Assembly (NCBI RefSeq): GCF_030348765.1
Contig: NZ_JAUCEU010000007.1
Span: 5,057,501-5,121,500 of the forward strand
From: Neobacillus sp. CF12
Lineage (GTDB): Bacteria; Bacillota; Bacilli; Bacillales; Cytobacillaceae
Direction of reading: 5' to 3'
Length of the DNA: 64,000 nucleotides
Shown here: one piece after another, positions 1 to 9,076 of the stretch
Numbering within the stretch: position 1 is the stretch's first letter
How the letters are laid out: every line of letters begins with the position of its first letter
Notes under the pieces: generated by a model
The model's database searches: none
Told to the model about the DNA's origin: nothing
What the model saw: only the letters and a program-made list of their open reading frames with translations
Program-made: the position numbers and the translations under genes

Positions 1-128
1 TCTACGTAAGGATTATCATCAAGTGGATCGACTGTATGTTTAAATGAATAGGCTTTTGATGTGGTAATAACAGCCAGCAATAGAACAACGATAACAATAA
101 TGATGCTTACCACCAATATCGTATACAT
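1..128 (-). CDS. ytzI: YtzI-like small membrane protein (3' end outside window)
   Basis: The first 42 codons of a reverse-strand gene are visible; the rest lies left of the window. The start ATG at 128-126 follows a strong GGGAGGAG site. The product opens with one long hydrophobic segment (about residues 3-23, rich in Ile, Val and Leu) followed by a polar SKAYSFKHTVDPLDDNPYV stretch, as in the short single-pass Bacillus proteins called YtzI. Function is unknown in the family. The name rests on recall of the N-terminal pattern and on the ytk-ytl neighbourhood, so it is tentative. Confidence 0.6.
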   Translation of the reverse strand, partial: MYTILVVSIIIVIVVLLLAVITTSKAYSFKHTVDPLDDNPYV

Positions 129-172
129 GTAATCTCCTCCCTTTACATTCTTATTTTAGCATGGTTTTACCC

Positions 173-212
173 TTTTTTTACAAAAAAAAGGAACTGTCAG
201 CTGCAGTTCCTC
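173..212 (-). terminator. Terminator of the reverse gene at 272-529
   Basis: A hairpin with arms AGGAACTG and CAGTTCCT (about 189-211) is followed on the reverse strand by a long T run (the A and T tracts at 173-188). It sits downstream of the reverse gene ending at 272 and upstream of ytzI. Confidence 0.65.
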
Positions 213-224
213 CTGTTTGAATCA

Positions 225-250
225 AGCTCCAGCGCCTAGGCGCTGGAGCT
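225..250. repeat. Perfect 26-bp palindrome, minimal family A repeat
   Basis: Arms AGCTCCAGCGCCT and its exact complement abut with no loop around CCTAGG, followed by TTTTT. The same AGCTCCAGCGCC / GGCGCTGGAGCT ends border the longer family A copies at 15.8, 24.6, 55.8 and 57.0 kb, so this looks like a copy reduced to its termini. It could also serve as a terminator. Confidence 0.75.
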
Positions 251-271
251 TTTTATTGTGGTATGTACTAA

Positions 272-529
272 TCAGTGGATATTTCTTGGATAGTAAGTAT
301 GGGTGCGCTGTTGTCCGTACTCTTCTTGGGCAAACTTTCCTTTCAAGCTCTCAATTAAATAAAGCCCCATTAAATCATATAATTCTTGTTTATCCATCTC
401 TTTAATCAGATGGAGAAGGTCCTCATGTGACATTTCTTCTAAGAAGGCGAATGCTAACATATCAATATCCTCTTCATCACCTGTCAGCTTATCTCGATAC
501 ATTTGAAATAACTCGTCAACTAACCTCAT
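272..529 (-). CDS. Small conserved Bacillus protein (DUF6154-like)
   Basis: An 85-residue soluble, acidic, probably all-helical protein: N-terminal VDELFQMYRDKLTGDEEDIDMLAF, a central leucine-rich helix and a C-terminal GQQRTHTYYPRN tail. No signal peptide, membrane segment or catalytic motif is visible. The ATG at 529-527 follows a GGGGGTGA ribosome site at proper spacing. It resembles short Bacillaceae proteins grouped as DUF6154, an assignment from memory and therefore tentative; no function is known to me. It is monocistronic, with its own terminator at 173-212. Confidence 0.75.
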   Translation of the reverse strand: MRLVDELFQMYRDKLTGDEEDIDMLAFAFLEEMSHEDLLHLIKEMDKQELYDLMGLYLIESLKGKFAQEEYGQQRTHTYYPRNIH

Positions 530-768
530 CTGTGTTCACCCCCAAAGAATTTTATAAAAATTTTTCCTTACTTATTCAATTCCCTTAATGATGAAAAATA
601 TCCTCTATCGCTGCGGCAAAAGATTGTAAAAAATGGCGGAAATCCATTTTCTTAATATTATGACAATTATACATGATTCAGTTCTAAAAAATGAGTCGAA
701 ATTTGAAAAAGAATAAATTTTATTTGATTGTGGAAAATTTTAAATAATATTAGTAAGGGGATGACAAA

Positions 769-1092
769 ATGGATGAGCAAAAAAAGACCTATTATATAGA
801 TGTTGGGCATGGGCAAATTTCTCAAAGTTCAACAGCTTCTACTTGGAGTTTTAAAATTCAAGCCAATGATGAGGAAATCACACAGTTAAGAGAGCTATTT
901 GATCAAAACTATTCAACAGAATGGCAAAACTTTTTTAGAGCCCATGTTCCATATGTTCAATATCATTATGACCGTGAAAACGACGCATATGACAATACCA
1001 TTGAACAAGTATATGGCATGATATACAAACTGGGTGATGATGAAGCAAAAAATCATATTGAATCCATGAATATCTTGCCTAAAGAAAGTTGA
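769..1092 (+). CDS. Conserved hypothetical cytosolic protein
   Basis: 107 residues, no signal peptide or membrane segment. The middle is rich in aromatic and acidic residues (FDQNYSTEWQNFFRAHVPYVQYHYDREND), followed by a helical C-terminus with YGMIYKLGDDEAKNHIESM. This pattern recurs in uncharacterised Bacillus proteins, sometimes labelled hydrolase without a catalytic motif that I can identify. The start follows GTAAGGGG. It forms a single-gene unit: a 240-bp divergent spacer lies upstream and a strong terminator at 1099-1133. Function unknown. Confidence 0.75.
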   Translation: MDEQKKTYYIDVGHGQISQSSTASTWSFKIQANDEEITQLRELFDQNYSTEWQNFFRAHVPYVQYHYDRENDAYDNTIEQVYGMIYKLGDDEAKNHIESMNILPKES

Positions 1093-1098
1093 TAAAAG

Positions 1099-1133
1099 CG
1101 GAAAATCCTGTTTTAGGGATTTTCCGTTTTTTT
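1099..1133 (+). terminator. Intrinsic terminator
   Basis: Stem CGGAAAATCC with GGATTTTCCG around a short loop, followed by seven T residues. It lies 7 bp after the stop of the gene ending at 1092. Confidence 0.85.
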
Positions 1134-1177
1134 CGATTATAATAAATAAAAGAGATGCTACCAAGGGGAGAATTGGA

Positions 1178-1657
1178 ATGAAAGAATTTCTAGATGTATT
1201 TGGGAAAAAGGTGGAATTAGCATTTTCAACCAATGCATTCCAGCAGGCAGCACAGCATGTGCTTGTTATTTGTCAGTATAAGGGTAGTTGGTATTTAACG
1301 AATCATATAATTCGTGGTCTAGAATTTCCAGGAGGAAAAGTGGAAAAAGGAGAATCCCTTAAAGAGGCTGCTTGCCGAGAGGTATATGAGGAAACAGGTG
1401 CAACGGTAGATGAACTGTTCCAAATCGCTGAATATAAAGTTAGTGACGAAAATGAATCATTCGTGAAAGCTGTTTTTTGGGGCACAATAAAAAAGATAAG
1501 TACAAAAACCAACTATTACGAAACGAAGGGTCCTGTTGTTGTTGAGGGAGATATATTGCAATTAAGGTTTGGGAATGAGTACAGTTTTATCATGAAGGAT
1601 GAAGTGATACCAGAGTGTATAAAATATATAGATATGCACCAATTAAAAAAAGAATAG
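1178..1657 (+). CDS. ytkD: Nudix hydrolase YtkD (8-oxo-dGTP / RNA pyrophosphohydrolase type)
   Basis: 159 residues with a complete Nudix box at about 53-75: G53, E59, R67-E68, E71-E72, G74, matching GX5EX7REUXEEXGU. B. subtilis YtkD hydrolyses 8-oxo-dGTP and other nucleoside triphosphates, protecting against mutagenic oxidised nucleotides, and RNA 5'-pyrophosphohydrolase activity has also been reported. Length and the conserved N-terminus fit YtkD. The ATG follows AAGGGGAG. It converges with ytlD at 1678 with only 20 bp between stops and no clear terminator, so transcripts may overlap. In B. subtilis ytkD also lies beside ytlACD. Confidence 0.9.
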   Translation: MKEFLDVFGKKVELAFSTNAFQQAAQHVLVICQYKGSWYLTNHIIRGLEFPGGKVEKGESLKEAACREVYEETGATVDELFQIAEYKVSDENESFVKAVFWGTIKKISTKTNYYETKGPVVVEGDILQLRFGNEYSFIMKDEVIPECIKYIDMHQLKKE

Positions 1658-1677
1658 CGACAAATTTATATAAGCCG

Positions 1678-2463
1678 CTACTCCTTGATAAGTTTTTTCT
1701 CTAATAGCTCAACAAGTTGATACATAATCGTTGCAACGACTGCAATCACCATTAGCGATAAAAAGACCAGTGTGAAATTGAATACTTGGAATCCGTAAAT
1801 AATCAAGTATCCCAGTCCTCTAGAAGAAACTAAAAATTCACCAACAATTACTCCTACCCATGATAAACCAACATTTACCTTTAAGGTTGAAATAATCGTA
1901 GGAAAGCTGGCAGGGAGAATCGCTTCTTTGAAACACTGAAATCGTGATGCACCAAAGGTTTGAAGGACTTTTAAATAGTTTGAGTCAACTTCTTTAAATG
2001 ATGTATAAACGACAAGTGTGGTAATAATAACCGAGATAATGGCACCCATTGCAATAATTGATAGATATCCAGGACCAAGGGCAACAATTAGAATAGGTCC
2101 CAAAGCTACCTTTGGCATCGCATTTAGAATAACCAGGTATGGGTCAATAATTTTTGAAAGCATCGGTGACCACCAAAGTAAAGCGGCCAGTAGGGTTCCA
2201 AGCAGTGTACCTAATATAAAACCAAAAACGGTTTCGGTTAAGGTTACACCAAGATTGGAAAGTAAAGATCCATCTTGAAATTTTTCTAAAAACAAATTCC
2301 AAATTTTAGATGGGGAACTGAACAGAAGCGGGTCTATCCACCGTTGTTGACTGGAAAACTCCCAACCAGAAAAAAAGAGGATGAAAATGACCAACTGATA
2401 AAAACGAACCCATCTTTTTTCAATTGTTAGTGAGTGTAAATAATTTTTATGGAGGAGGTTCAC
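1678..2463 (-). CDS. ytlD: ABC transporter permease YtlD
   Basis: A 261-residue SsuC/TauC-type inner-membrane permease with about six hydrophobic segments and the EAA-type cytoplasmic loop (about [21 protein letters not shown]) that contacts the ATPase. I choose the GTG at 2463, 1 bp past the ytlC stop, preceded by AAGGAAAG. A longer reading frame to 2535 would overlap ytlC by 71 bp and is unlikely. It is last in the ytlA-ytlC-ytlD operon. The substrate is unproven; the partner binding protein is of the NMT1/THI5-like class, often linked to thiamine precursors, riboflavin or sulfonates. Confidence 0.88.
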   Translation of the reverse strand: MNLLHKNYLHSLTIEKRWVRFYQLVIFILFFSGWEFSSQQRWIDPLLFSSPSKIWNLFLEKFQDGSLLSNLGVTLTETVFGFILGTLLGTLLAALLWWSPMLSKIIDPYLVILNAMPKVALGPILIVALGPGYLSIIAMGAIISVIITTLVVYTSFKEVDSNYLKVLQTFGASRFQCFKEAILPASFPTIISTLKVNVGLSWVGVIVGEFLVSSRGLGYLIIYGFQVFNFTLVFLSLMVIAVVATIMYQLVELLEKKLIKE

Positions 2464-2464
2464 A

Positions 2465-3241
2465 TTATTCTTTCCTTGACTCAAGTGATTCCAACTCCTT
2501 CCATATCGTTTGAAAGATACTAGAAAATGTCTCATGGTTTCTTGCGTTAAAAGGTGACAAACTTCTTAGTTCATTTGGCATTTGAATTACTTTATGGACC
2601 CTGCCAGGACTTGGTGAAAAGAGCACAACCCGATCGCTCATAGCAATAGCTTCACCAATATCGTGTGTGACGAGGATAGCTGTTTTCCCGAATACGTCCA
2701 GTGTATTCGATACTAGATCCTCCAGCTTTAATTTGGTTTGATAATCTAATGCTGAAAATGGTTCATCCAGCATAAGCAGTTTAGGTTCTGTTGCAAGTGT
2801 CCTTACAAGAGCAGCACGCTGTCTCATGCCCCCTGAGAGCTGCTTAGGCAGTTGCTTCTCAATGCCACTTAAACCCATTTGCTTTAAAAGGTCTAAAGCA
2901 GCTGATTTGGTTTCAATATTCAATTGATTGGATAACTTTAAGCCAAGAAGTATATTTTCTTCTATCGTTTTCCATGGGAATAGATAATCCTGCTGAAGCA
3001 TATAGCCGATTTGATTTTTCAAACCTGATATTGGTTTGTTTTCAAGTAAAATAGTTCCTTGGGTAGGCTTTATTAACCCGGCAATAATAGATAGCAATGT
3101 TGTTTTGCCACAGCCGCTTGGGCCGAGGAAGGAAACAAATTCCCCTTCCTCAACTTGCAAAGTAATATCCGAGAGGGCCGTGGCTGCAGAGGCTTTAGTG
3201 AAATAAGTGTGATGAACATTCTTAATGGCTAAAAAACTCAT
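2465..3241 (-). CDS. ytlC: ABC transporter ATP-binding protein YtlC
   Basis: 258 residues with a full nucleotide-binding domain: Walker [10 protein letters not shown] at 40-48, Q-loop near 83, signature LSGGMRQ at 135-141, Walker B LLMLDE at 155-160 and the switch histidine in VTHD at 193. It belongs to the SsuB/TauB family and powers uptake together with permease YtlD and lipoprotein YtlA encoded on either side. The ATG follows GGGAGG. Its stop lies 1 bp before the ytlD GTG, implying translational coupling. Confidence 0.92.
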   Translation of the reverse strand: MSFLAIKNVHHTYFTKASAATALSDITLQVEEGEFVSFLGPSGCGKTTLLSIIAGLIKPTQGTILLENKPISGLKNQIGYMLQQDYLFPWKTIEENILLGLKLSNQLNIETKSAALDLLKQMGLSGIEKQLPKQLSGGMRQRAALVRTLATEPKLLMLDEPFSALDYQTKLKLEDLVSNTLDVFGKTAILVTHDIGEAIAMSDRVVLFSPSPGRVHKVIQMPNELRSLSPFNARNHETFSSIFQTIWKELESLESRKE

Positions 3242-3263
3242 TTAGAACGGCCTCCCAATTGTA

Positions 3264-4280
3264 TTATTCTTCTTTAACACTTTCAGCAATTTCTGTATTT
3301 ACTAGTGTTTTGTGGTCAACTTGTTCCGGAAGTTCACCAGCTTCCTCCATGATGTCCTGAAGATTGTTCCATTCTTCCGCATCAAGGATTGGGTCAGTCG
3401 CAAAGGATCCTTGCTCTTTATAGCGGTCTACTACTGTACTGATGAGTTTGACATCTGTATCTGGGAAATAAGATTGAATGGCCTCAGCAACTTCGTCAGA
3501 GCTATGTGTTTGGACCCATTGCTGAGCCTTGTAAATGGCTCTTGTGAATTTTTCTACGATATCTTTGTTTTCGCTCATGTAACTGTCTTTCGTCATGAAG
3601 GTTGTATATGGGACATGGCCTGATTCTGTTCCAAAGGAAGCCACAATATGTCCTTTTCCTTCTAGTTCAAAGATACTTGCTTGCGGTTCAAATAATTGAA
3701 CAAAATCGCCTGTTCCAGATGCAAAAGCACTTGGGATGTTCGCAAAATCGATATTTTGAATTAGATTTAAATCCTGATGTGGATCAATGCCATGTTTCTT
3801 GAGAACAAATTCTCCAACCATCTGCGGCATACCGCCAGTACGTTGACCTAAAAACGTAGTTCCTTTTAAAAGGTCCCATGAGAAGTTATCAATTTTTTCT
3901 CTTGAAACAAGGAAAGTACCGTCAGTTTGAGTTAATTGTGCGAAGTTAATAACGGGATCATTTGAATCCTGGGCGTAAACATAAATAGATGTCTCAGAGC
4001 CTACTAAGGCAATGTCAGCACCACCAGATAGCAGTGCAGTCATCGTTTTATCACCGCCAAAGGCGGTAGTAAGTTCAACATCTAAGCCCTCTTCTTCGAA
4101 AAACCCTTTAGCGATGGCAACATATTCAGGGGCGTAGAAGATGGAACGAGTCACTTCGACTAAACGGACCTTTTCTATTTCTTTCGTATCGGGTTTTTCT
4201 GTATTATTACAGGCAGCAATTGAAAACATTAGAATCATGATGAGAAGGGAAGAGAAACTAAATTTTAACCATTTTTTCAC
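3264..4280 (-). CDS. ytlA: ABC transporter substrate-binding lipoprotein YtlA
   Basis: 338 residues from the GTG at 4280, which sits 7 nt after a perfect AAAGGAGGT. A longer frame to 4328 lacks a ribosome site. The N-terminus KKWLKFSFSSLLIMILMFSIAAC is a lipoprotein signal with the lipobox Cys before NNTEK. The mature part has the NMT1/THI5-like periplasmic-binding fold (EYVAIAKGFFEEEGLDVELT near the start), the class that captures thiamine pyrimidine precursors, sulfonates and similar small molecules. It is first in the ytlA-ytlC-ytlD operon. Substrate not determinable; no TPP riboswitch seen upstream. Confidence 0.9.
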   Translation of the reverse strand: MKKWLKFSFSSLLIMILMFSIAACNNTEKPDTKEIEKVRLVEVTRSIFYAPEYVAIAKGFFEEEGLDVELTTAFGGDKTMTALLSGGADIALVGSETSIYVYAQDSNDPVINFAQLTQTDGTFLVSREKIDNFSWDLLKGTTFLGQRTGGMPQMVGEFVLKKHGIDPHQDLNLIQNIDFANIPSAFASGTGDFVQLFEPQASIFELEGKGHIVASFGTESGHVPYTTFMTKDSYMSENKDIVEKFTRAIYKAQQWVQTHSSDEVAEAIQSYFPDTDVKLISTVVDRYKEQGSFATDPILDAEEWNNLQDIMEEAGELPEQVDHKTLVNTEIAESVKEE

Positions 4281-4404
4281 ACCAAAACCTCCTTTAGTAC
4301 AAAAATAACTGGGCTGTTGGCCTATCATATCGTATGAAGGATAAATAAATGTGTGAATGCCTAGATACTAAATTTTTCAATACTTATGAAAGGTGAAATG
4401 TAAG

Positions 4405-5196
4405 GTGAATAAACAAGATGGGATAATCCTAGAGGTTCATCGTTTCCCTTCCCCAAATCCAAATGTAGAATTATCGGAGATTACCTATTTCTCTAATGGC
4501 TTGCGAGTAAAAGGATTGCTTGCACAACCGAGTATAAAAAGAAACTATGACGGTTTTTTATATTTACGAGGTGGAATTAAAAACGTTGGAAAGGTGAGGC
4601 CATCAAGAATTGCTCAGTTTGCTTCTGAAGGCTTCATCGTTTTTGCACCCTATTATCGAGGAAACCAAGGTGGAGAGGGCAATGAGGACTTTGCTGGAGA
4701 GGACAGAGAGGATGCTTTTGCGGCTTACATGCTTTTAAAATCTTTACCTGCCGTTGGCCCAATCCATATATTCGGGTTCTCTCGAGGAGGTGTAATGGCC
4801 CTCTTGACAGGACTAGAGTTTCCAGAGGCAGCATCTATTGTTACTTGGGGTGGAGTATCAGATATGACGTTAACTTACGAAGAAAGAAAAGACTTGAGGA
4901 AAATGATGAAGAGGGTGATTGGCGGTACGCCAGGAAAATACCCTGAAAGATATGAAGAGCGAACTCCTCTCTATGAACTGGAAAGGCTTGTAGCACCTGT
5001 TTTAATTATTCATGGTGTAAATGATCAGAATGTATCGGTTGAGCATGCCTACAAGCTTGAACGAAGACTAAAGATGCTAAATAAAAATGTGGAATGCTGG
5101 TATTTTGATGAATTTACGCACTACTTCCCTCCTGTGACAAACAGAAAAATCGTAAAGGATTTAACCCAGTGGATGAAAAATCAAATCAAAAGATGA
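4405..5196 (+). CDS. ytmA: Alpha/beta hydrolase YtmA (S9 peptidase-like)
   Basis: A 263-residue alpha/beta hydrolase of the prolyl-oligopeptidase-like group: oxyanion-side GGIKN, nucleophile elbow GFSRGG with the catalytic Ser, and late acid and base residues in LIIHGVNDQNVS and EFTHYFPP. It matches B. subtilis YtmA closely from memory. Two GTG starts are possible (4393 and 4405); AAAGGTGA at 4389-4396 fits 4405 better. Probably a cytosolic esterase or peptidase; substrate unknown. It is divergent from ytlA and followed by ytmB 40 bp later. Confidence 0.88.
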   Translation: MNKQDGIILEVHRFPSPNPNVELSEITYFSNGLRVKGLLAQPSIKRNYDGFLYLRGGIKNVGKVRPSRIAQFASEGFIVFAPYYRGNQGGEGNEDFAGEDREDAFAAYMLLKSLPAVGPIHIFGFSRGGVMALLTGLEFPEAASIVTWGGVSDMTLTYEERKDLRKMMKRVIGGTPGKYPERYEERTPLYELERLVAPVLIIHGVNDQNVSVEHAYKLERRLKMLNKNVECWYFDEFTHYFPPVTNRKIVKDLTQWMKNQIKR

Positions 5197-5236
5197 TAAA
5201 ATAAAGGTAAGTCCAAAACACAAGGAGCGGGTACAT

Positions 5237-5479
5237 ATGGGTATGCCCTTTGAGTTAAACACATTGATTGTAACAAAAGGCAGGGAAAAGAGAGTAGAAG
5301 AAAATCTCTTCTTATTAGAAAAAGAAGGCTATAGGCTTTATCCAATTGATATTCCAATTGATGTTAGAAAAACACTTGAAAGTGATACAAGTGGATCAGC
5401 TGTAATTAAAAAAGTGGAATGGCAAAACAACTTCACATTTATTACCTATCAATTAATTTCACTAAATTCCACAAACTAG
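5237..5479 (+). CDS. ytmB: YtmB, DUF2584 family protein
   Basis: 80 residues beginning MGMPFELNTLIVTKGRE, typical of the DUF2584 family (B. subtilis YtmB, similar length). It looks like a small beta-rich soluble protein; no active-site motif. The ATG follows AAGGAGCGGG. It lies 40 bp after ytmA, likely co-transcribed, and ends at the shared terminator with pckA. Function unknown. Confidence 0.88.
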   Translation: MGMPFELNTLIVTKGREKRVEENLFLLEKEGYRLYPIDIPIDVRKTLESDTSGSAVIKKVEWQNNFTFITYQLISLNSTN

Positions 5480-5518
5480 AAAAAATGCCCTTATCCGCAG
5501 CGATAAGGGCATTTTTAT
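5480..5518. terminator. Bidirectional terminator between ytmB and pckA
   Basis: Perfect 11-bp stem ATGCCCTTATC / GATAAGGGCAT (5485-5512) flanked by an A run on the left and a T run on the right, so it can end both converging transcripts. Confidence 0.9.
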
Positions 5519-7104
5519 TAGGCAATCGGTCCGCCTTTTTCTTCAATTTCAGCTGAAACTTTGGTGAACTTTTTAAAGTTTTCACGGAATTTCCCTGCTA
5601 ATTCTTTCGCTTTCTTTTCATATGCCTGTGGATCTGACCAAGTTTTGCTTGGTTGAAGCACTTCATCCGGTACACCTGCAATATGCATTGGGATATTTAA
5701 ACCAAAGATTTGGTCTTCAACCGTTTCAACATGGTTTAATTCCCCTTCAATTGCAGCCTGAACCATTGCCCTCGTATAGGAAAGCTTCATCCGATTACCG
5801 ATACCGTATTCTCCGCCGGTCCAGCCAGTATTCACAAGAAAGACATTGGCGTTATGCTCAAGAATTTTTTCACCGAGCATTTCGGCATAACGTGTTGCAG
5901 GTAAAGGAAGGAATGGAGCGCCAAAGCATGTTGAGAATGTCGCTTGAGGTGATGTAACACCACGTTCTGTTCCCGCAAGCTTTGATGTATAACCACTTAA
6001 GAAATGATACATGGCCTGTTCTTTTGTTAATTTTGAGATAGGAGGCAATACACCGAATGCATCAGCTGTTAAGAAAACGATAGTATTCGGGTGTCCAGCA
6101 ATGCTAGGCTGAACAATATTTTCAATTGCGTGAATCGGATATGCAGCACGAGTGTTTTCAGTTAGAGTTCCATCCTCATAATCTGGTATTCTTGTTTCTG
6201 GATTGAGAACAACATTTTCTAATACCGAACCAAAATGGATGGCGTCGAAAATTTGTGGTTCTTTTTCACGGGATAAATTAATCGTTTTCGCATAGCATCC
6301 GCCTTCAATATTGAAGACACCGGTAGATGACCAACCATGCTCATCATCACCAATTAAGCGACGTTTAGGGTCAGCTGATAAGGTGGTTTTACCTGTACCA
6401 GAAAGACCGAAGAATAGTGCTACATCACCTTCAACACCGATATTAGCAGAGCAATGCATCGAGAATATATTGTTCTCCGGTAATAAGTAGTTCATGATCG
6501 AAAAGATAGACTTTTTCATTTCACCTGCATATTCTGTCCCGCCAATTAAAATGATTCGTTGTTCGAATGAAATAATAATAAAGGTTTCAGACTTTGTTCC
6601 ATCGGTGAGAGGATTCGCTTTGAAATTTGGAGCAGATAGTACCGTAAACCCAGGTTTATGTGTCAGTAATTCTTCATCACTTGGACGAATAAACAATTGA
6701 TGAGCAAATAGATTATGCCAAGCATATTCATTTACAATTTGAATCGGTAATTGTGTTCTCTTATCAGCCCCTGCAAAACCTTTAAATACAAATATTTCTT
6801 CTTTTTCTTTTAAGTAATCTAAAACTTTATGATAGAGGTTGTTAAAAACATCTTCAGAAATGGGCTGATTTAAATGACCCCAATCAATTTTATCCTTAAT
6901 AGACTCTTCCATAACAATAAATTTGTCTTGTGGAGATCTTCCAGTATATTTACCTGTTGAGACACTAACAGCACCAGTAGAGGTTAATTTACCTTCGTTC
7001 CTGGATAAGATTTTTTCGACTAATTGTGGTACGGACAATTGAATGTGTACATTACTTTCTTCCAACAATTGGCTTAACTCATTTGGACTATGAACTGAAT
7101 TCAT
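5518..7104 (-). CDS. pckA: Phosphoenolpyruvate carboxykinase (ATP)
   Basis: 528 residues, the normal length of ATP-dependent PEPCK. It catalyses oxaloacetate + ATP to phosphoenolpyruvate + CO2 + ADP, the first committed gluconeogenic step. The P-loop GLSGTGKTT (about 236-244) and the metal-binding GDDEHGW motif just after it are intact; the substrate-binding TGRSPQDKF region is near the N-terminus. The ATG follows GAAGGAAGGG. A CcpN-type operator overlaps the -10 box (7157-7167), so repression during glycolytic growth is expected, as in B. subtilis. It is divergent from metK. Confidence 0.97.
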   Translation of the reverse strand: MNSVHSPNELSQLLEESNVHIQLSVPQLVEKILSRNEGKLTSTGAVSVSTGKYTGRSPQDKFIVMEESIKDKIDWGHLNQPISEDVFNNLYHKVLDYLKEKEEIFVFKGFAGADKRTQLPIQIVNEYAWHNLFAHQLFIRPSDEELLTHKPGFTVLSAPNFKANPLTDGTKSETFIIISFEQRIILIGGTEYAGEMKKSIFSIMNYLLPENNIFSMHCSANIGVEGDVALFFGLSGTGKTTLSADPKRRLIGDDEHGWSSTGVFNIEGGCYAKTINLSREKEPQIFDAIHFGSVLENVVLNPETRIPDYEDGTLTENTRAAYPIHAIENIVQPSIAGHPNTIVFLTADAFGVLPPISKLTKEQAMYHFLSGYTSKLAGTERGVTSPQATFSTCFGAPFLPLPATRYAEMLGEKILEHNANVFLVNTGWTGGEYGIGNRMKLSYTRAMVQAAIEGELNHVETVEDQIFGLNIPMHIAGVPDEVLQPSKTWSDPQAYEKKAKELAGKFRENFKKFTKVSAEIEEKGGPIA

Positions 7105-7156
7105 CTTTAGGGAACCCTTCCTTCAAGTTTTTTTATATTCGTTATATTTACGATTA

Positions 7157-7167
7157 GTATAACACAT
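7157..7167 (-). promoter_or_regulatory. CcpN-type operator overlapping the pckA -10 box
   Basis: The reverse-strand sequence TGTGTTATACT fits the CcpN consensus TRTGHYATAYW at every position and covers the -10 element. In B. subtilis CcpN represses pckA and gapB in glycolytic conditions. Confidence 0.65.
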
Positions 7168-7184
7168 TAAACTGAATAGTCTAT
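7157..7184 (-). promoter_or_regulatory. pckA promoter (sigma-A type)
   Basis: On the reverse strand: -35 TAGACT (7184-7179), 16-bp spacer, -10 TATACT (7162-7157), about 50 bp before the pckA start. Confidence 0.6.
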
Positions 7185-7273
7185 ACTAATTAGCGAAATT
7201 AGGTTGTATTAATTACTATAATTTAGAAATGGAAAGACTTCATATATTTAGCCTTAATTTACTAAAAAATTCA

Positions 7274-7303
7274 TTGACATTGTTCGACAAGTTCAGGTAT
7301 TAT
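7274..7303 (+). promoter_or_regulatory. metK leader promoter
   Basis: TTGACA at 7274-7279 and TATTAT at 7298-7303 with an 18-bp spacer, placing the start of transcription about 12 bp before the riboswitch P1 helix. Confidence 0.75.
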
Positions 7304-7321
7304 TCTAATTTGAACGGATAC

Positions 7322-7466
7322 TCTCTTATCCTGAGCTGGTGGAGGGACAGGCCCTATGAAACCCAGCAACCTGCTTCATGAGAATTCCAACCATTTTAAT
7401 CGGTTATATTTCTCAAGTGCGAAGGTGCTAATCTGACGCAAGGCTTGACCTTGAACGATAAGAGTG
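7322..7466 (+). ncRNA. SAM-I riboswitch (S-box) of metK
   Basis: The 5' P1 strand CTCTTATC pairs with GATAAGAG about 135 nt later. Between them are the S-box hallmarks: GAGCTGGTGGAGGGAC, GCCCTATGAAACCCAGCAAC, GTGCTAA and the purine-rich CGCAAGGC-type closing helix. High S-adenosylmethionine stabilises the aptamer and favours the downstream terminator, shutting off metK when its product is abundant. Confidence 0.96.
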
Positions 7467-7479
7467 AAAGGCCCTCAAG

Positions 7480-7509
7480 CAACCTTTCCTCATGTGGTAA
7501 GGTTTTTTG
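7480..7509 (+). terminator. Riboswitch-controlled terminator
   Basis: AACCTT and AAGGTT arms around a short loop followed by TTTTTTG, directly after the S-box aptamer. The remaining 160 nt to the metK ribosome site hold no gene. Confidence 0.85.
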
Positions 7510-7669
7510 TTTTGTATAAGACCTTTTATCAAAAGAGTTATTAATAAAAATCCTTTGTTTATTTCATACTAAGGGAATGAGTACCGTATCAATGTCAGTG
7601 GTTCAAGAAGTTTTCCTGTAACCTTCATATGAACCTTGATTTTTATCTCATAATATAGGAGGAATTCAG

Positions 7670-8869
7670 ATGTCAACAAAACGTCGTTTGTTCACTTCTG
7701 AATCAGTAACTGAAGGTCATCCTGATAAGATGTGTGACCAAATTTCTGATTCCATTTTAGATGCTATTTTAGCGAAGGATGCCAATGCCCGAGTTGCTGC
7801 CGAAACATCAGTAACAACTGGACTCGTGTTAGTTGCTGGCGAGATCACCACATCCACTTATGTAGACATTCCTAAAATTGTTCGTGAAACAATTAAAGGT
7901 ATTGGCTACAATCGTGCAAAATATGGCTTTGATTCCGAGACTTGTGGTGTTATCACCTCTATTGGTGAACAGTCTCCGGACATTGCGATGGGGGTCGATC
8001 AGGCACTTGAAGCACGTGAAGGTCAAATGTCTGATGAAGAAATTGAAGCAATTGGTGCAGGAGACCAAGGTTTAATGTTTGGTTTTGCTTGTAATGAAAC
8101 GAAAGAACTAATGCCTCTTCCAATTTCTTTAGCGCACAAGCTTGCACGTCGTTTGACAGAGGTTCGTAAAGAGGAACTTCTCCCTTACCTGCGTCCAGAT
8201 GGTAAGACACAAGTAACAGTTGAATATGATGAGAATGACAAGCCTGTCCGTATCGACACAATTGTAATTTCAACACAGCATCATCCTGAAATTACGCTAG
8301 AGCAAATTCAGCGTAATGTAAAAGAGTATGTTATTAATCCAGTTGTTCCGGCTGAACTAATTGATGAAAATACAAAGTATTTCATTAATCCAACAGGTCG
8401 TTTCGTTATCGGCGGACCTCAAGGTGATGCTGGTTTAACAGGACGAAAAATCATCGTAGACACTTACGGCGGTTATGCTCGTCATGGCGGTGGTGCTTTC
8501 TCTGGTAAAGATCCAACAAAAGTTGACCGTTCTGCAGCTTATGCAGCTCGTTACGTTGCTAAGAATATTGTAGCAGCAGGACTTGCTGACAAGGTTGAAG
8601 TCCAACTTGCCTATGCAATTGGTGTAGCAAAGCCTGTTTCAATTTCAGTTGATACTTTTGGTACTGGTAAAGTAAGCGAAGATGTTCTAGTTGATCTTGT
8701 TAGCGCCAACTTTGATCTTCGTCCCGCTGGAATTATTAACATGTTAAATTTACGTCGCCCAATATACAAACAGACTGCAGCTTATGGTCATTTTGGTCGT
8801 ACAGATGTTGATCTTCCTTGGGAACGTACAGACAAAGTAGATGCTTTGCGTCAACAAGCTAATATTTAA
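7670..8869 (+). CDS. metK: S-adenosylmethionine synthetase
   Basis: 399 residues, the standard MetK size. It makes S-adenosylmethionine from methionine and ATP with release of phosphate and pyrophosphate. Signature motifs are intact: [14 protein letters not shown] at the N-terminus, GAGDQG near residue 120 and the glycine-rich [16 protein letters not shown]. The ATG follows TAGGAGG. It is a single gene under the upstream S-box. Its product feeds the methyltransferases in this window (MnmM, TrmB), the radical SAM enzyme YtqA and, through SpeD, polyamine synthesis. Confidence 0.98.
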   Translation: MSTKRRLFTSESVTEGHPDKMCDQISDSILDAILAKDANARVAAETSVTTGLVLVAGEITTSTYVDIPKIVRETIKGIGYNRAKYGFDSETCGVITSIGEQSPDIAMGVDQALEAREGQMSDEEIEAIGAGDQGLMFGFACNETKELMPLPISLAHKLARRLTEVRKEELLPYLRPDGKTQVTVEYDENDKPVRIDTIVISTQHHPEITLEQIQRNVKEYVINPVVPAELIDENTKYFINPTGRFVIGGPQGDAGLTGRKIIVDTYGGYARHGGGAFSGKDPTKVDRSAAYAARYVAKNIVAAGLADKVEVQLAYAIGVAKPVSISVDTFGTGKVSEDVLVDLVSANFDLRPAGIINMLNLRRPIYKQTAAYGHFGRTDVDLPWERTDKVDALRQQANI

Positions 8870-8887
8870 TCAGCACGAAAAACACAG

Positions 8888-8918
8888 GGGAGTTGCATTT
8901 ACATGTAACTCTCTTTTT
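8888..8918 (+). terminator. metK terminator
   Basis: GAGTTGCA with TGTAACTC (one G-T pair) and a following T run, 20 bp after the metK stop. Confidence 0.7.
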
Positions 8919-9076
8919 CATTTCTTCGTCTAAGTTTAGGGCAATGTGATTAGGTGAAAACTATTTGTACCTGAATTTTCCTACCTTTCACACTGACATT
9001 TTTGTATGAATAGTGGTAGGATAAGAGAGTATGTTTTTTAGTTTGGATATTTAGATTGGAGTAGGTGACGTACATA

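Noticed and set aside
1678..2535. Longer ytlD starting at 2535
   Set aside because: It would overlap ytlC by 71 bp; the GTG at 2463 has a ribosome site and 1-bp spacing from the ytlC stop.
4281..4404. TPP or other riboswitch before ytlA
   Set aside because: The spacer of about 120 bp shows no thi-box motif; the ribosome site is directly upstream of the GTG.
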